DNA of 12,274 nucleotides from JBMNTU01 sp050945895 (GTDB lineage: Bacteria > Bacillota > Clostridia > Christensenellales > Christensenellaceae): positions 1 to 12,274 of the forward strand of contig JBMNTU010000072.1 in NCBI GenBank assembly GCA_050945895.1, written 5' to 3'. Of this stretch, positions 6,039-12,160 are shown in pieces. The notes below the pieces were generated by a model. That model ran no database searches. It was not told the DNA's origin and worked only from the letters and a program-made list of their open reading frames with translations. The translations under genes and the position numbers were made by a program. The first letter of the stretch is position 1. Each line of letters begins with the position of its first letter.

Positions 6039-6746
6039 ATGAAAAAAACCGGAATGGCGATTTGCCTGCTGCTGGCGGCGGTGTTGGCGCTTGGCGCGTG
6101 CGCTGCGGGGCCGGCGGCTTCCAGCCCCATTGAAGCGGGAAACGCGGATAAGCCGATGGAGGACGCTGCGACGATGGTGTTTTCTATTGCGTTTGATATG
6201 GCGGCGGGCCAGGGCGACGATCTGGCGCAGCAGCAGATTGGCGCGGGCAAGGAAAGCGCTTATGCTGCGGAGTTTTTGGATAGCGGCAGGGATGGTGTGA
6301 TGCTGTTTTCGGACGACCTGATGTTTTTTACGGAAGACAGCGAGGGCAACGTACGTAAGATACAGGCGATGCTGAAAAAGGGGTCGGATTCGACGGTTTA
6401 TTATATGGCGGCGGCGCTTGCGGCGCTTGCGCCCGACCTGGCGGATGACGCGCTGGCCGCGTCGGCGGACTATCTTTTGCAGGTGCAAAACTATAAGGCC
6501 GGGGAGGCGGATTCTAAGCCGGATGCGCTTTTGGCGGGGAAATATTACTTCCAGCTGGACGACATGGACGGGTATTATTTCGTTCATATTTGGAGCGAGG
6601 CCGAACAGGAGGCCGACCCGTATTATACGGAAACGGAGCGCTACCGGTTGGAGGTGCTGTCTGCGTTTTCGGCGGGGGCGGATGTTTCGGAGATTATTGG
6701 AAAACCGGCCGGGCCTAGCGGCAGCGGGGAGATTTTCCAGATGTAG
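6039..6746 (+). CDS. Putative lipoprotein of unknown function
   Basis: 235 residues. The N-terminus is a lipoprotein signal: basic MKKTG, a hydrophobic core and lipobox L18-G19-A20-C21, so Cys21 should be lipidated and the protein held on the outer face of the membrane. The mature part is acidic, with an A/S/P-rich spacer followed by a mixed region containing DDLMFFTEDSEGNVRK, GKYYFQLDDMDGYYFVHIW and a Tyr-rich PYYTETERY. I do not recognise a family; the pattern suggests a small substrate- or envelope-associated domain, not an ABC solute-binding protein, which would be longer. Start supported by GGAAAGGGTGG at 6024-6034. It is monocistronic with its own promoter and terminator and is surrounded on both sides by repeat DNA, so it may have been moved or isolated by repeat-mediated rearrangement. 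Confidence 0.8.
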   Translation: MKKTGMAICLLLAAVLALGACAAGPAASSPIEAGNADKPMEDAATMVFSIAFDMAAGQGDDLAQQQIGAGKESAYAAEFLDSGRDGVMLFSDDLMFFTEDSEGNVRKIQAMLKKGSDSTVYYMAAALAALAPDLADDALAASADYLLQVQNYKAGEADSKPDALLAGKYYFQLDDMDGYYFVHIWSEAEQEADPYYTETERYRLEVLSAFSAGADVSEIIGKPAGPSGSGEIFQM

Positions 6747-6762
6747 AAAATGGGTATAGGAG

Positions 6763-6794
6763 AAAGCCTTGTGCAAATGCGCAGGGCTTTTTTT
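6763..6794 (+). terminator. Rho-independent terminator of the lipoprotein gene
   Basis: Twelve-bp stem AAAGCCTTGTGC (6763-6774) and GCGCAGGGCTTT (6779-6790), with two G-U pairs, loop AAAT, and seven T in total, 17 bases after the stop. Confidence 0.9.
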
Positions 6795-6854
6795 ATGGGG
6801 TTTGAAATCGTTGATTTCGCCGGCGGAAGGGCGAGAGGCTAGGACAAGTTCAAG

Positions 6855-7362
6855 GGCAAGGGCGGAGGATAACTGGAGTGAGAGCGTTCCCCGCGCGGTG
6901 CGCGGGGAAACGGACGGTAGGCCCCGACGAGGGCTATGGGCATAGCGGACGCGGCGCACAGGGAGGGGATAAGGGCGCAGTAGCGCCGCTCGGATTTGCG
7001 GCGAAGGGGCGGAGATAGAGGATAGGCGGTAGAGCCGCCGCACATAACGCCGTCTGCCCGTAGCCCTAGCGCCGGGGCGGTGGTAAAAAAGGGAAAAGGG
7101 CGAAGGGGCGGAGGATAAAGAGAGTAAGAGCGTTCCCCGCGCGGTGCGCGGGGAAACGGACGGTAGGCCCCGGCGAGGACTATGGGCATAGCGGGCGCGG
7201 CGCGCAGGGAGAAAATAGGGGCTTGGTTGCGCCGCTCGGATTTGCGGCGAAGGGGTGGAAGACGAGAGATAGGCTATGGAGCCGCCGCCAATAACGCCGT
7301 CTGCCCGCAGCCCTGGCGCCGGTGCGGTGGTAAAAAAGGGAAGAAGGCAAGGGCGGAGAGCA
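6855..7362. repeat. Tandem duplication of a ~246-bp G+C-rich unit
   Basis: Unit 1 (about 6855-7100) and unit 2 (about 7101-7362) align along their length at an offset of 246-247 bases. Each contains GAGCGTTCCCCGCGCGGTGC, GACGGTAGGCCCCG, TATGGGCATAGCGG, CGCCGCTCGGATTTGCGGCG (a hairpin) and the GGCGGTAGAGCCGCC element also found at 5751-5945. A GAAATC-GTT-GATTTC module (6803-6817) stands just upstream. The minus strand is open across 5646-7403 for 585 codons, but its R/P/S-rich, internally repeated translation covers the real lipoprotein gene antisense and is not a gene. Confidence 0.85.
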
Positions 7363-7365
7363 GGG

Positions 7366-7605
7366 AACCCATACGAAGAGCGAAGGCGCTGAAGCCTATA
7401 CAATATATTTGCTCAATCTATAGCCGACGGGCTTTAAACGGGGGCGAGGAGGAGCGCCGCCAGATGGCGGATGCAGCGACGCACGAGCCAGCGGAGTATG
7501 AGGTTTCGCGGACCGGGAGGGAAAGCGAAACCCATACGAAGAGCGAGGGCGCTAAAGCCTATACAATATATTTGCTCAATCTATAGCCGACGGGCTTTAA
7601 ACGGG
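7366..7605. repeat. 77-bp direct repeat flanking an 86-bp spacer before the phage head genes
   Basis: Copy 1 (7366-7442) and copy 2 (7529-7605) differ at two of 77 positions. Each runs from AACCCATACGAAGAGCGA through CCTATACAATATATTTGCTC to GGGCTTTAAACGGG. In one frame each copy ends an ORF with NPYEER-x-R-stop, so the repeat may be the 3' end of a lost phage gene plus its spacer. Copy 2 runs directly into the ribosome binding site of the scaffold gene. Confidence 0.8.
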
Positions 7606-7615
7606 AGGTAAGAAA

Positions 7616-8130
7616 ATGCCTGATTATAAAAAGATCGAAATGGAAGAGGAGCGGCAGGATGTGGCGCTGGAAAGCGAAACGGACGCAGCTGCGGGCGACG
7701 GCCTTAAAACGGGGGATGTGGACGCGCGGAGCGAGGCGCAGAGAATCGCCGACGCAATGGTGGCGAAAAAGCTTCGCAATATGCCAAAGAAAGAGGAGCT
7801 GATGGAGTTTCGCAGGTGGAAGCAGGAAATGGCCGGCTGTATGGCACGGCTGCGGACGAGGCGACACTGCGGGCGATGGAGCTGGAAAAAAGGGCTGAGG
7901 CGAAGATGGCTGCCATTGACGAGGGGATTGCGCAGGATTATATGGACGATGCGGTGATCCTGGCGATGGCGCGCGAAAACGAGGCGATTGACATCCGGAT
8001 GGCAATGAGCGAAGTTGCCATGAGGAACCCTGCGTGGCTGGTAAACGCCGCGCAATTGCCGGGCATGGGCGGAAACCCGGCGGGGCTTCGGGTAAAGCGG
8101 CCCGCATACGAACCGCCTAAAATCATTTAA
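7616..8130 (+). pseudogene. Phage capsid scaffolding protein (DUF4355-like), frameshifted
   Basis: Two overlapping frames together make a normal 171-codon scaffold. Frame one starts at ATG 7616 (GGGAGG at 7603-7608) and gives MPDYKKIEMEEERQ...EAQRIADAMVAKKLRNMPKKEELMEFRRWKQEMAG; beyond that its R/W-rich tail to 7957 is out-of-frame noise. The sequence resumes in the -1 frame from about 7825: ADEATLRAMELEKRAEAKMAAIDEG...NPAWLVNAAQLPGMGG to 8130. The acidic, helical build, the KKLRNMP..EEL..FRRW stretch and the NPAWL end match DUF4355-type scaffolds, which guide capsid assembly and then leave. No slippery heptamer lies at the switch, so I read it as a one-base deletion. A GTG at 7816 could start the second half alone. 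The gene precedes the capsid gene, as is usual. Confidence 0.7.
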
Positions 8131-8333
8131 AAAAACATATGACGTGCGCAATGGAGCGCCCGTTTGCCAAACGCAAGGGACGCCGGCCTTTCCGGCAGGA
8201 GAAAAAAAGACGCTTGGCAGGCGGGTTTTTTGTTTGCCTTTTTTGCGGTAAGAGAAGCCGGCTTTACCGGCGTGAGAAAAATGGCCGCGCAAAAGGCAGG
8301 CACGCCCGGCGCAACAAACGAGAGGAGAGCATT
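8131..8333. other. Gap between scaffold and capsid genes with paired hairpins
   Basis: No gene seen. Two related hairpin segments about 75 bases apart: GCCGG-CCTTT-CCGGC (8182-8196) and GCCGG-CTTTA-CCGGC (8257-8271), each followed by a purine-rich AGAAAAA stretch. The frame of the capsid gene is open through it, but the R/K-rich translation is not coding-like. It may act as a processing or partial termination element that helps raise capsid output. Confidence 0.45.
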
Positions 8334-9173
8334 ATGGCAAGGATCGAAAGTTTGAACGTATTGCTGGATACGACAGGAAAGGACTATCTGGCGGAGCTGT
8401 ATGGAAAGGTCATCCAGAACATACAGAAAGCGGCGGTATCTTCCGCCATTAAAAACACCGACCTTTCGGGCAACCCCGAAGCGGGCACGGTGGAAGCAAA
8501 GCGTTTTGTAAACGCAACATCGAAGGCATACGGAACGGCGCGCCAGGCCGCCAAGGGCGACTACCTGAAGGCGCGGCCGGTGACCATTGCGATCGACAAG
8601 AACAAGGAGATCGTGGAGGAGCTGGAAGACAAGGACGCCGCGTTTTACGGCGTGGAGGGGCTGCTTGTAAACCGTGCGCAGAACCATGTGATGACGATGA
8701 CGCGCGAGCTGGAGCAGGCGTTTTTCACCGAGGCGGTTTCGTCCGGGGCGGAATTTACGACCAGCGAAACGGAAGCGGAGAAGGTGCTGGAGGAAGCGAT
8801 CCAGGCGCTGGAGTGCGTAAAGAACGACTATGTGGACGGCGTTCCGCGGGATATGATCCATGTAGTCGCGTCGCCCAAATTTTACGGTAAAATACGCACA
8901 TACATCGACCAGGTTGCGTCTAACGCCAACGTGGACACGGCTGCAGAGAGCATCAACGCGTTCCATGGCGTGCGCATCGACTCTTCTATTTACCTGCCTG
9001 CGGATACGGAGTTCGTTGTGATGGCAAAGGGCAGCGTGGCGCAGCCCGTTCGCCCCAAGCCGTACGCGGCGGAGAAGATTCCGCTGTCGGAGGCGTATGC
9101 GGTAGAGCTGTTCTTTTACTATGGAACAAAGGCCGTTATGCCCGACCTGATCTTTTATAAAGAAGAAGCGTAA
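8334..9173 (+). CDS. Phage major capsid protein (HK97-fold type)
   Basis: 279 residues, the shell subunit of the phage head. The translation MARIESLNVLLDTTGKDYLAELYGKVIQNIQKAAVSS... shows a family-like N-terminal arm, a mixed alpha/beta middle with RPVTIAIDKNKEIVEELEDKD, and a C-terminal IDSSIYLPADTEFVVMAKGSVAQ strand region followed by VELFFYYGTKAVMPDLIFYKEEA. Size, position after the scaffold and before connector genes, and sequence all agree. ATG 8334 is chosen because AGGAG lies seven bases upstream and the upstream extension of the frame is spacer. Intact, with no frame damage. No protease gene is visible; phages with this type of capsid and a scaffold often lack one. Confidence 0.85.
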   Translation: MARIESLNVLLDTTGKDYLAELYGKVIQNIQKAAVSSAIKNTDLSGNPEAGTVEAKRFVNATSKAYGTARQAAKGDYLKARPVTIAIDKNKEIVEELEDKDAAFYGVEGLLVNRAQNHVMTMTRELEQAFFTEAVSSGAEFTTSETEAEKVLEEAIQALECVKNDYVDGVPRDMIHVVASPKFYGKIRTYIDQVASNANVDTAAESINAFHGVRIDSSIYLPADTEFVVMAKGSVAQPVRPKPYAAEKIPLSEAYAVELFFYYGTKAVMPDLIFYKEEA

Positions 9174-9207
9174 GGGAATAAACCCCCGGCGGAAAGGATA
9201 GAACGAT

Positions 9208-9723
9208 ATGAGCATTGAAATTGGTGTGGACAGCTATGTTACCGCCGCACAGGCGACGGAATACATAGAAAGCTGGTATACCGCACAGGATGAAAAAAAA
9301 GCCGCCTGGGAGGGCCTTTCGGCGGCGGACAGGGAGGCCTGCCTCCGCCGTGCGGCAACCGCGATGGAGCGCCTGAGATATACGGGCGTTAAAAAGGATT
9401 TCCGCCAGGCGCTTTCCTTCCCGCGCACATTTACCAAAAACGGATGGGCGGACGAAGCGTATGTGGTATTGCATTCGGTGGACGCGCAGGGCGTTCCCAA
9501 AGACGTTTGCCACGCGCAGATAGAAGAGGCGCTGGAACTTGCATCGCCGGGCGAGAGCACGGAGCAGAGCCGCATACGCAAGGGCGCAGTAAAGAGCTAT
9601 TCGGTCGGTCATCTTTCGGAGAGCTACAGCGTGGCGGCGGCAAGCGAAGCGGCGGCGCTTTGCTCGCAGCGCGCGTACGAGCTGCTCCTTCCTTATGTGG
9701 GAGGTGGGTTTGATGTGCGTTAG
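9208..9723 (+). CDS. Head-tail connector protein (SPP1 gp15 / DnaT-like fold)
   Basis: 171 residues. YVTAAQATEYIESWY...W.GLS.ADREACLRRAATAMERLRYTGVKKDFRQALSFPRTF is the pattern of the small all-helical phage adaptor often labelled putative DnaT-like ssDNA-binding protein. In siphophages this protein docks on the portal and forms the first ring of the connector. The C-terminal half (EEALELASPGES...ELLLPYVGGGFDVR) is helical and ends in the hydrophobic segment typical of the family. Start at ATG 9208 with AAAGGA upstream. Its stop overlaps the next start by 11 bases, showing tight coupling. The portal that it should bind is not present in the window. Confidence 0.75.
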   Translation: MSIEIGVDSYVTAAQATEYIESWYTAQDEKKAAWEGLSAADREACLRRAATAMERLRYTGVKKDFRQALSFPRTFTKNGWADEAYVVLHSVDAQGVPKDVCHAQIEEALELASPGESTEQSRIRKGAVKSYSVGHLSESYSVAAASEAAALCSQRAYELLLPYVGGGFDVR

Positions 9724-10006
9724 GCTGGAAAAGTATTTAAACCAGCGGGCCGAATGGGAAGCGCGGACGGGGCAGGATATGTACTTAAAGCCCCGGTTTG
9801 CCGCGGCGGTTGGCATTCCCGCGCGGATCGAAAAGGCGGTGCGCGTTGTGAAGGACAGCCTGGGCAAGGAGGCCGTTTCGGACACGACGGTCTATTGCCT
9901 GGCGGAGGTAAAGCCGTTTGACCGTATAGACGGCCGGGAGGTCATTTCGGCCTGTGAATGGACGGGCCGGGACGGCAAGACGCAGGGCGTGGAGGTGTAC
10001 CTATGA
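9713..10006 (+). CDS. Head closure / minor capsid protein (SPP1 gp16-like position)
   Basis: 97 residues: MCVRLEKYLNQRAEWEARTGQDMYLKPRFAAAVGIPARIEKAVRVVKDSLGKEAVSDTTVYCLAEVKPFDRIDGREVI... The D.YL.P.F..AV.IPARIE..V..V....G.E..S...VY pattern is that of small beta-rich head-closure proteins, which form the plug ring between the adaptor and the tail. I chose ATG 9713 with GGGAGG at 9699-9704; an upstream ATG at 9695 lies inside that site. It overlaps the preceding stop and its TGA overlaps the next ATG. Family assignment comes from gene order plus a weak sequence resemblance. Confidence 0.65.
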   Translation: MCVRLEKYLNQRAEWEARTGQDMYLKPRFAAAVGIPARIEKAVRVVKDSLGKEAVSDTTVYCLAEVKPFDRIDGREVISACEWTGRDGKTQGVEVYL

Positions 10007-10335
10007 AAGTAGAGCTTACATGGCGCGGCGAAGAGCTTTTGGCTGCGCTGGAGCAGGGCGTGGAAACGGCGCTGACGGACATCGGCCGCGACCTTATGCA
10101 GCGGTCGGCGGCGCAGGCTCCGACCGATTCGGGCGAGCTGAAGGCAAGCTGCTATATGCAAACGGACGGAACGTCCGTTACGGTGGGGTATGCTGCGCCG
10201 CATGCCGCGGCCCAGCACGAAGACCTGACGCTGGCGCACAAAAGCGGCAAGGCCAAGTTTTTGGAGGACCCGTTTAACGAAAACGCGGAGCGGTATGTAC
10301 GGATGATTGCGGATGCGGTGAAAGGAGGGCTGTAG
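10003..10335 (+). CDS. HK97 gp10-like tail completion / head-tail joining protein
   Basis: 110 residues. The opening MKVELTWRGEELLAALEQGVETALTDIGRDLMQRSAAQAPTDSGELKASC is the family hallmark: an amphipathic helix followed by A(Q)AP.DSGELK.S, then strands TSVTVGYAAPHAAAQHEDL and a C-terminal KFLEDPFNENAERYVRMIADAV helix. These proteins join head and tail. ATG 10003 overlaps the previous TGA and has GGAGG at 9991-9995. The longer in-frame ORF from 9958 would overlap the previous gene and lacks a site. Confidence 0.85.
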   Translation: MKVELTWRGEELLAALEQGVETALTDIGRDLMQRSAAQAPTDSGELKASCYMQTDGTSVTVGYAAPHAAAQHEDLTLAHKSGKAKFLEDPFNENAERYVRMIADAVKGGL

Positions 10336-10336
10336 C

Positions 10337-10750
10337 ATGATGCTTCAGGATATGGCGGAATACCTGCGTATGCAGGGGGCGGCGTCGCCGGGCGAGGACC
10401 TTTTTATCGGCGCGCTGCCAAACAGCCCGGATGGGTGCATTGCGCTGTTTGAATATGCGGGATGGCCCAGCAGCCGCATTGCGGGGACGGCTGCGCCCGG
10501 GCTGCAGGTGGTTTGCCGGAGCAAGGCGGACTACGCCGGGGCAGAGCAGGCGCTTGCCGAAATACACAGGGCGCTTATGAGGATTGGCTATGTCGATTAT
10601 GACACGGATGGCCTGACGATTGTAAACGGCCGCATATATTACCTTGCAGAGCCGGTTGCGTCCGGCGTCACCCCGCTGGGGGAGGACGACAACGGGCGCA
10701 TACGGCTGGCGAGAAGCTACTATATATTAATGGAAGACGAACAAAACTAA
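10337..10750 (+). CDS. Phage minor capsid / tail terminator protein
   Basis: 137 residues. MLQDMAEYLRMQGAASPGEDLFIGALPNSPDGCIALFEYAGWPSS...PGLQVVCRSKADYAGAEQALAEIHRALMRIG has the pattern of the tail-terminator family often named minor capsid protein: a short helix, a strand with PD..I.L.EY.G, the LQV.CR....Y..A......I...L hallmark, then a beta C-terminus (TIVNGRIYYLAEP...RSYYILMEDEQN). It should cap the tail tube and set tail length. ATG 10337 or 10340 may be used; AAAGGAGG precedes both. It follows the previous gene at a one-base gap. Order (HK97 gp10-like, terminator, tube) is classic. Confidence 0.75.
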   Translation: MMLQDMAEYLRMQGAASPGEDLFIGALPNSPDGCIALFEYAGWPSSRIAGTAAPGLQVVCRSKADYAGAEQALAEIHRALMRIGYVDYDTDGLTIVNGRIYYLAEPVASGVTPLGEDDNGRIRLARSYYILMEDEQN

Positions 10751-10765
10751 CGGAGGTTATGAAAA

Positions 10766-11383
10766 ATGGCAGAAACAAGGAGACCGGTACCCAAAATTGG
10801 CGTGGACATGCTGTATGTTGCGCCGGTGACAAAAGACGACGAAACAGGGACGACGTACGGCACGGCCGTGCGCCTTCCGGGGCTGAACAACATTGGCTAC
10901 GACCCTTCTACGCAGAGCGCGACGTACGACGCGGACGACGGCACATATGTAAGCTTTGCGGCGGACGGCACAACGACAGTAACCGTGAAGGTGGCGGACC
11001 TTTTGTCTGAACACTATGCGATGCTGCTTGGGCTGGAGCAAACAGCCGAGGGCGTTGTGGAGGAAGGCACGGCAGACAGCCCGCCGGAAATGGCGCTTGG
11101 CTGGAGGAGCCAGAAATCGGACGGATCGTACCGCTTTGTGTGGGTGCTGAAGGGTAAATTCGCCAAGAGCGCGGAAACCTACGCAACAAAGAGCGGCTCG
11201 GGCGTAACATACAACGACCGCGAGCTGACCTACACGGCGCTAAACCGAATTGCAGACGGCAAAAAACGCCGCCAGCTCGATTCGGACGACCCCAAGCTTC
11301 CCGCGGGCACAACGCTTGCGGCGCTTTCCGACCCGGATACAGGCTGGTTTTCCAGCCCGGATTTTGAACCGGCCGGCGGCTGA
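10766..11383 (+). CDS. Phage major tail (tube) protein, phi13-type
   Basis: 205 residues. MAETRRPVPKIGVDMLYVAPVTKDDETGTTYGTAVRLPGLNNIGYDPSTQSATYDADDGTY is the usual opening of the phi13-family tail tube: identification of the component, a G(L/V)...I..DP..Q....YADD motif, then T.TVKVADLLSEHYAMLLG and a long beta section (DRELTYTALNRIADGKKRRQL) ending in a G-rich tail. It polymerises into the tail tube. ATG 10766 has GGAGG at 10752-10756 and follows the preceding gene by 15 bases. Intact. Confidence 0.85.
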   Translation: MAETRRPVPKIGVDMLYVAPVTKDDETGTTYGTAVRLPGLNNIGYDPSTQSATYDADDGTYVSFAADGTTTVTVKVADLLSEHYAMLLGLEQTAEGVVEEGTADSPPEMALGWRSQKSDGSYRFVWVLKGKFAKSAETYATKSGSGVTYNDRELTYTALNRIADGKKRRQLDSDDPKLPAGTTLAALSDPDTGWFSSPDFEPAGG

Positions 11384-11486
11384 TTTGGCTTGACAGGACG
11401 AAATATGCAGGGGAGGCCTGCCCGCTTTGGGCGGGCCATTCCCCAAAATAAATGAGTAAAGGAAACGGTAAAGAGAGGAAATTGCA
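11384..11486 (+). promoter_or_regulatory. Hairpin between the tail tube and tail chaperone genes
   Basis: Two nested stems: outer GGGGA (11410-11414) with TCCCC (11440-11444) and inner GCCCGC (11420-11425) with GCGGGC (11431-11436). No T-run follows, so it is more likely an RNA-processing, stability or attenuation element that separates the abundant tube protein from the scarce chaperone. TTGACA in the same spacer has no matching -10. Confidence 0.45.
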
Positions 11487-11804
11487 ATGAAGAATGTTTG
11501 TTTGAAGATAGGAGACAAGGAGTTTCAGAAAATGTACCCGATGATCGGCGACTGGAAGAACCTGCTGCAGTTCAACGAAACGGTGAAGGGGAAAAACATG
11601 ATTGCGGACACCGAGCCGATGGCAGAGGTCATCCATGTGGTGGCGGAATATGTGGGCGCGCCCGAGGCGGAGATAGAAAAGCACTGTTCGCTGGATAAAA
11701 TACTGGAGGCGTTCCACGCGATAGACGAGAACATCGTAGAGGCGTTTACGGGGGGAAAAGACCCAAAAAACGCGGAAGGGCGGAAACGCCCGGCGAAACA
11801 ATAG
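11487..11804 (+). CDS. Tail assembly chaperone (gpG-like)
   Basis: 105 residues, mostly helical: MKNVCLKIGDKEFQKMYPMIGDWKNLLQFNETVKGKN...EVIHVVAEYVGAPEAEIEKHCSLDKILEAFHAIDENIVEAF. This is the compact, largely helical form of gpG-type tail chaperones, which help the tape measure protein assemble. Start at ATG 11487 with AGAGGAAA upstream. Position, right after the tube, matches known gene order. The last stretch of the gene (11753-11771) carries a slippery region, so part of the ribosomes should read on in the -1 frame as the longer gpGT-type product. Confidence 0.75.
   Translation: MKNVCLKIGDKEFQKMYPMIGDWKNLLQFNETVKGKNMIADTEPMAEVIHVVAEYVGAPEAEIEKHCSLDKILEAFHAIDENIVEAFTGGKDPKNAEGRKRPAKQ
11753..11791 (+). 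promoter_or_regulatory. Programmed -1 ribosomal frameshift signal
   Basis: Three overlapping X-XXY-YYZ heptamers in the chaperone frame: G-GGA-AAA (11753-11759; close to the lambda G/T site GGGAAAG), C-CCA-AAA (11762-11768) and A-AAA-AAC (11765-11771). Six bases later a perfect hairpin follows, GGGCG (11778-11782) and CGCCC (11787-11791) with a GAAA tetraloop. The -1 frame is then open to 11947. Confidence 0.8.
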
Positions 11805-11947
11805 AGCGCATCTACTATGCGGCGCGGCGCGCGCACGAGCAGTATGGCGTGCTGGTGGACGAATACATGAACCAGCGGCTGGATTTGTTTATACGCATGG
11901 CGGGCGCGGAGGAGCCGGAGACGGTTTACTTTATTGACGAGGTATAG
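11771..11947 (+). CDS. Frameshift extension of the tail chaperone (gpT-like part of gpGT)
   Basis: The -1 frame runs from the slip site to TAG at 11945-11947 and adds 58 residues (if the last heptamer is used), for a fused product of about 153 residues. It includes ERIYYAARRAHEQYGVLVDEYMNQRLDLFIRMAGAEEPETVYFIDEV, a helical, charged sequence that differs clearly from the noise of the other frames. The frame has no usable start of its own near the overlap, so expression by frameshifting is the natural reading. In lambda the G/GT ratio is set by this event and both forms are needed for tail assembly. No tape measure gene follows in the window. Confidence 0.7.
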   Translation, partial: RGRAETPGETIERIYYAARRAHEQYGVLVDEYMNQRLDLFIRMAGAEEPETVYFIDEV

Positions 11948-12160
11948 CGCCATAGGCGGCAGTACGGATGGGCGAGGTTTATTGGGAAAGCTTATGACAC
12001 GGGGCGGATAAAAGAACGGGCAGGGGTTTTGTGCACCTCCCGGAGGCCTTTTCGCCCCTTTTTGTACTCATGCGTCCCGGGTTGGCGGATTGGCCGGCCT
12101 GGGGCGCAATTTACCTTTATTATGCAGCCTGCCGCAAAGCGGGTTGTTGCTTAGTGTAAA
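11948..12160. other. Gene-poor stretch after the tail chaperone
   Basis: Besides the hairpin at 12001-12063 I see no supported gene. A fragment of the dispersed repeat (CTCATGCGTCCCG...TTGGCGG, about 12067-12087) is present. The frame of the chaperone extension is open again from 11948 to the TAG at 12152, but its translation becomes C/R/P-rich and lacks a start. Confidence 0.5.
12001..12063 (+). terminator. Long terminator-like hairpin after the tail chaperone
   Basis: Outer stem GGGGCG (12001-12006) and CGCCCC (12053-12058), continued after a three-base bulge by AAAAG (12010-12014) and CTTTT (12048-12052), and followed by five T (12059-12063). In a normal siphophage the tape measure gene would begin here. 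Confidence 0.55.

Noticed and set aside
5646..7403. Minus-strand open frame of 585 codons
   Set aside because: It is built from repeat modules (internally repeated R/P/S-rich translation), runs antisense over a well-supported lipoprotein gene with promoter and terminator, and has no ribosome binding site or family-like sequence.
7182..7586. Plus-strand open frame of 134 codons crossing the 77-bp repeats
   Set aside because: Repeat-derived; the same peptide (AYTIYLLNL-type and PIQYICSIYS) appears in shifted frames of the two copies.
8127..9215. Minus-strand open frame of 362 codons opposite the capsid gene
   Set aside because: Shadow of the capsid gene; the plus frame has family sequence and a ribosome binding site.
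11388..11393. TTGACA as a promoter -35 before the tail chaperone
   Set aside because: No -10 at suitable spacing; the downstream sequence is a G+C hairpin.
11968..11997. Short ORF MGEVYWESL after the tail chaperone
   Set aside because: Nine codons, no ribosome binding site, followed directly by terminator-like structure.
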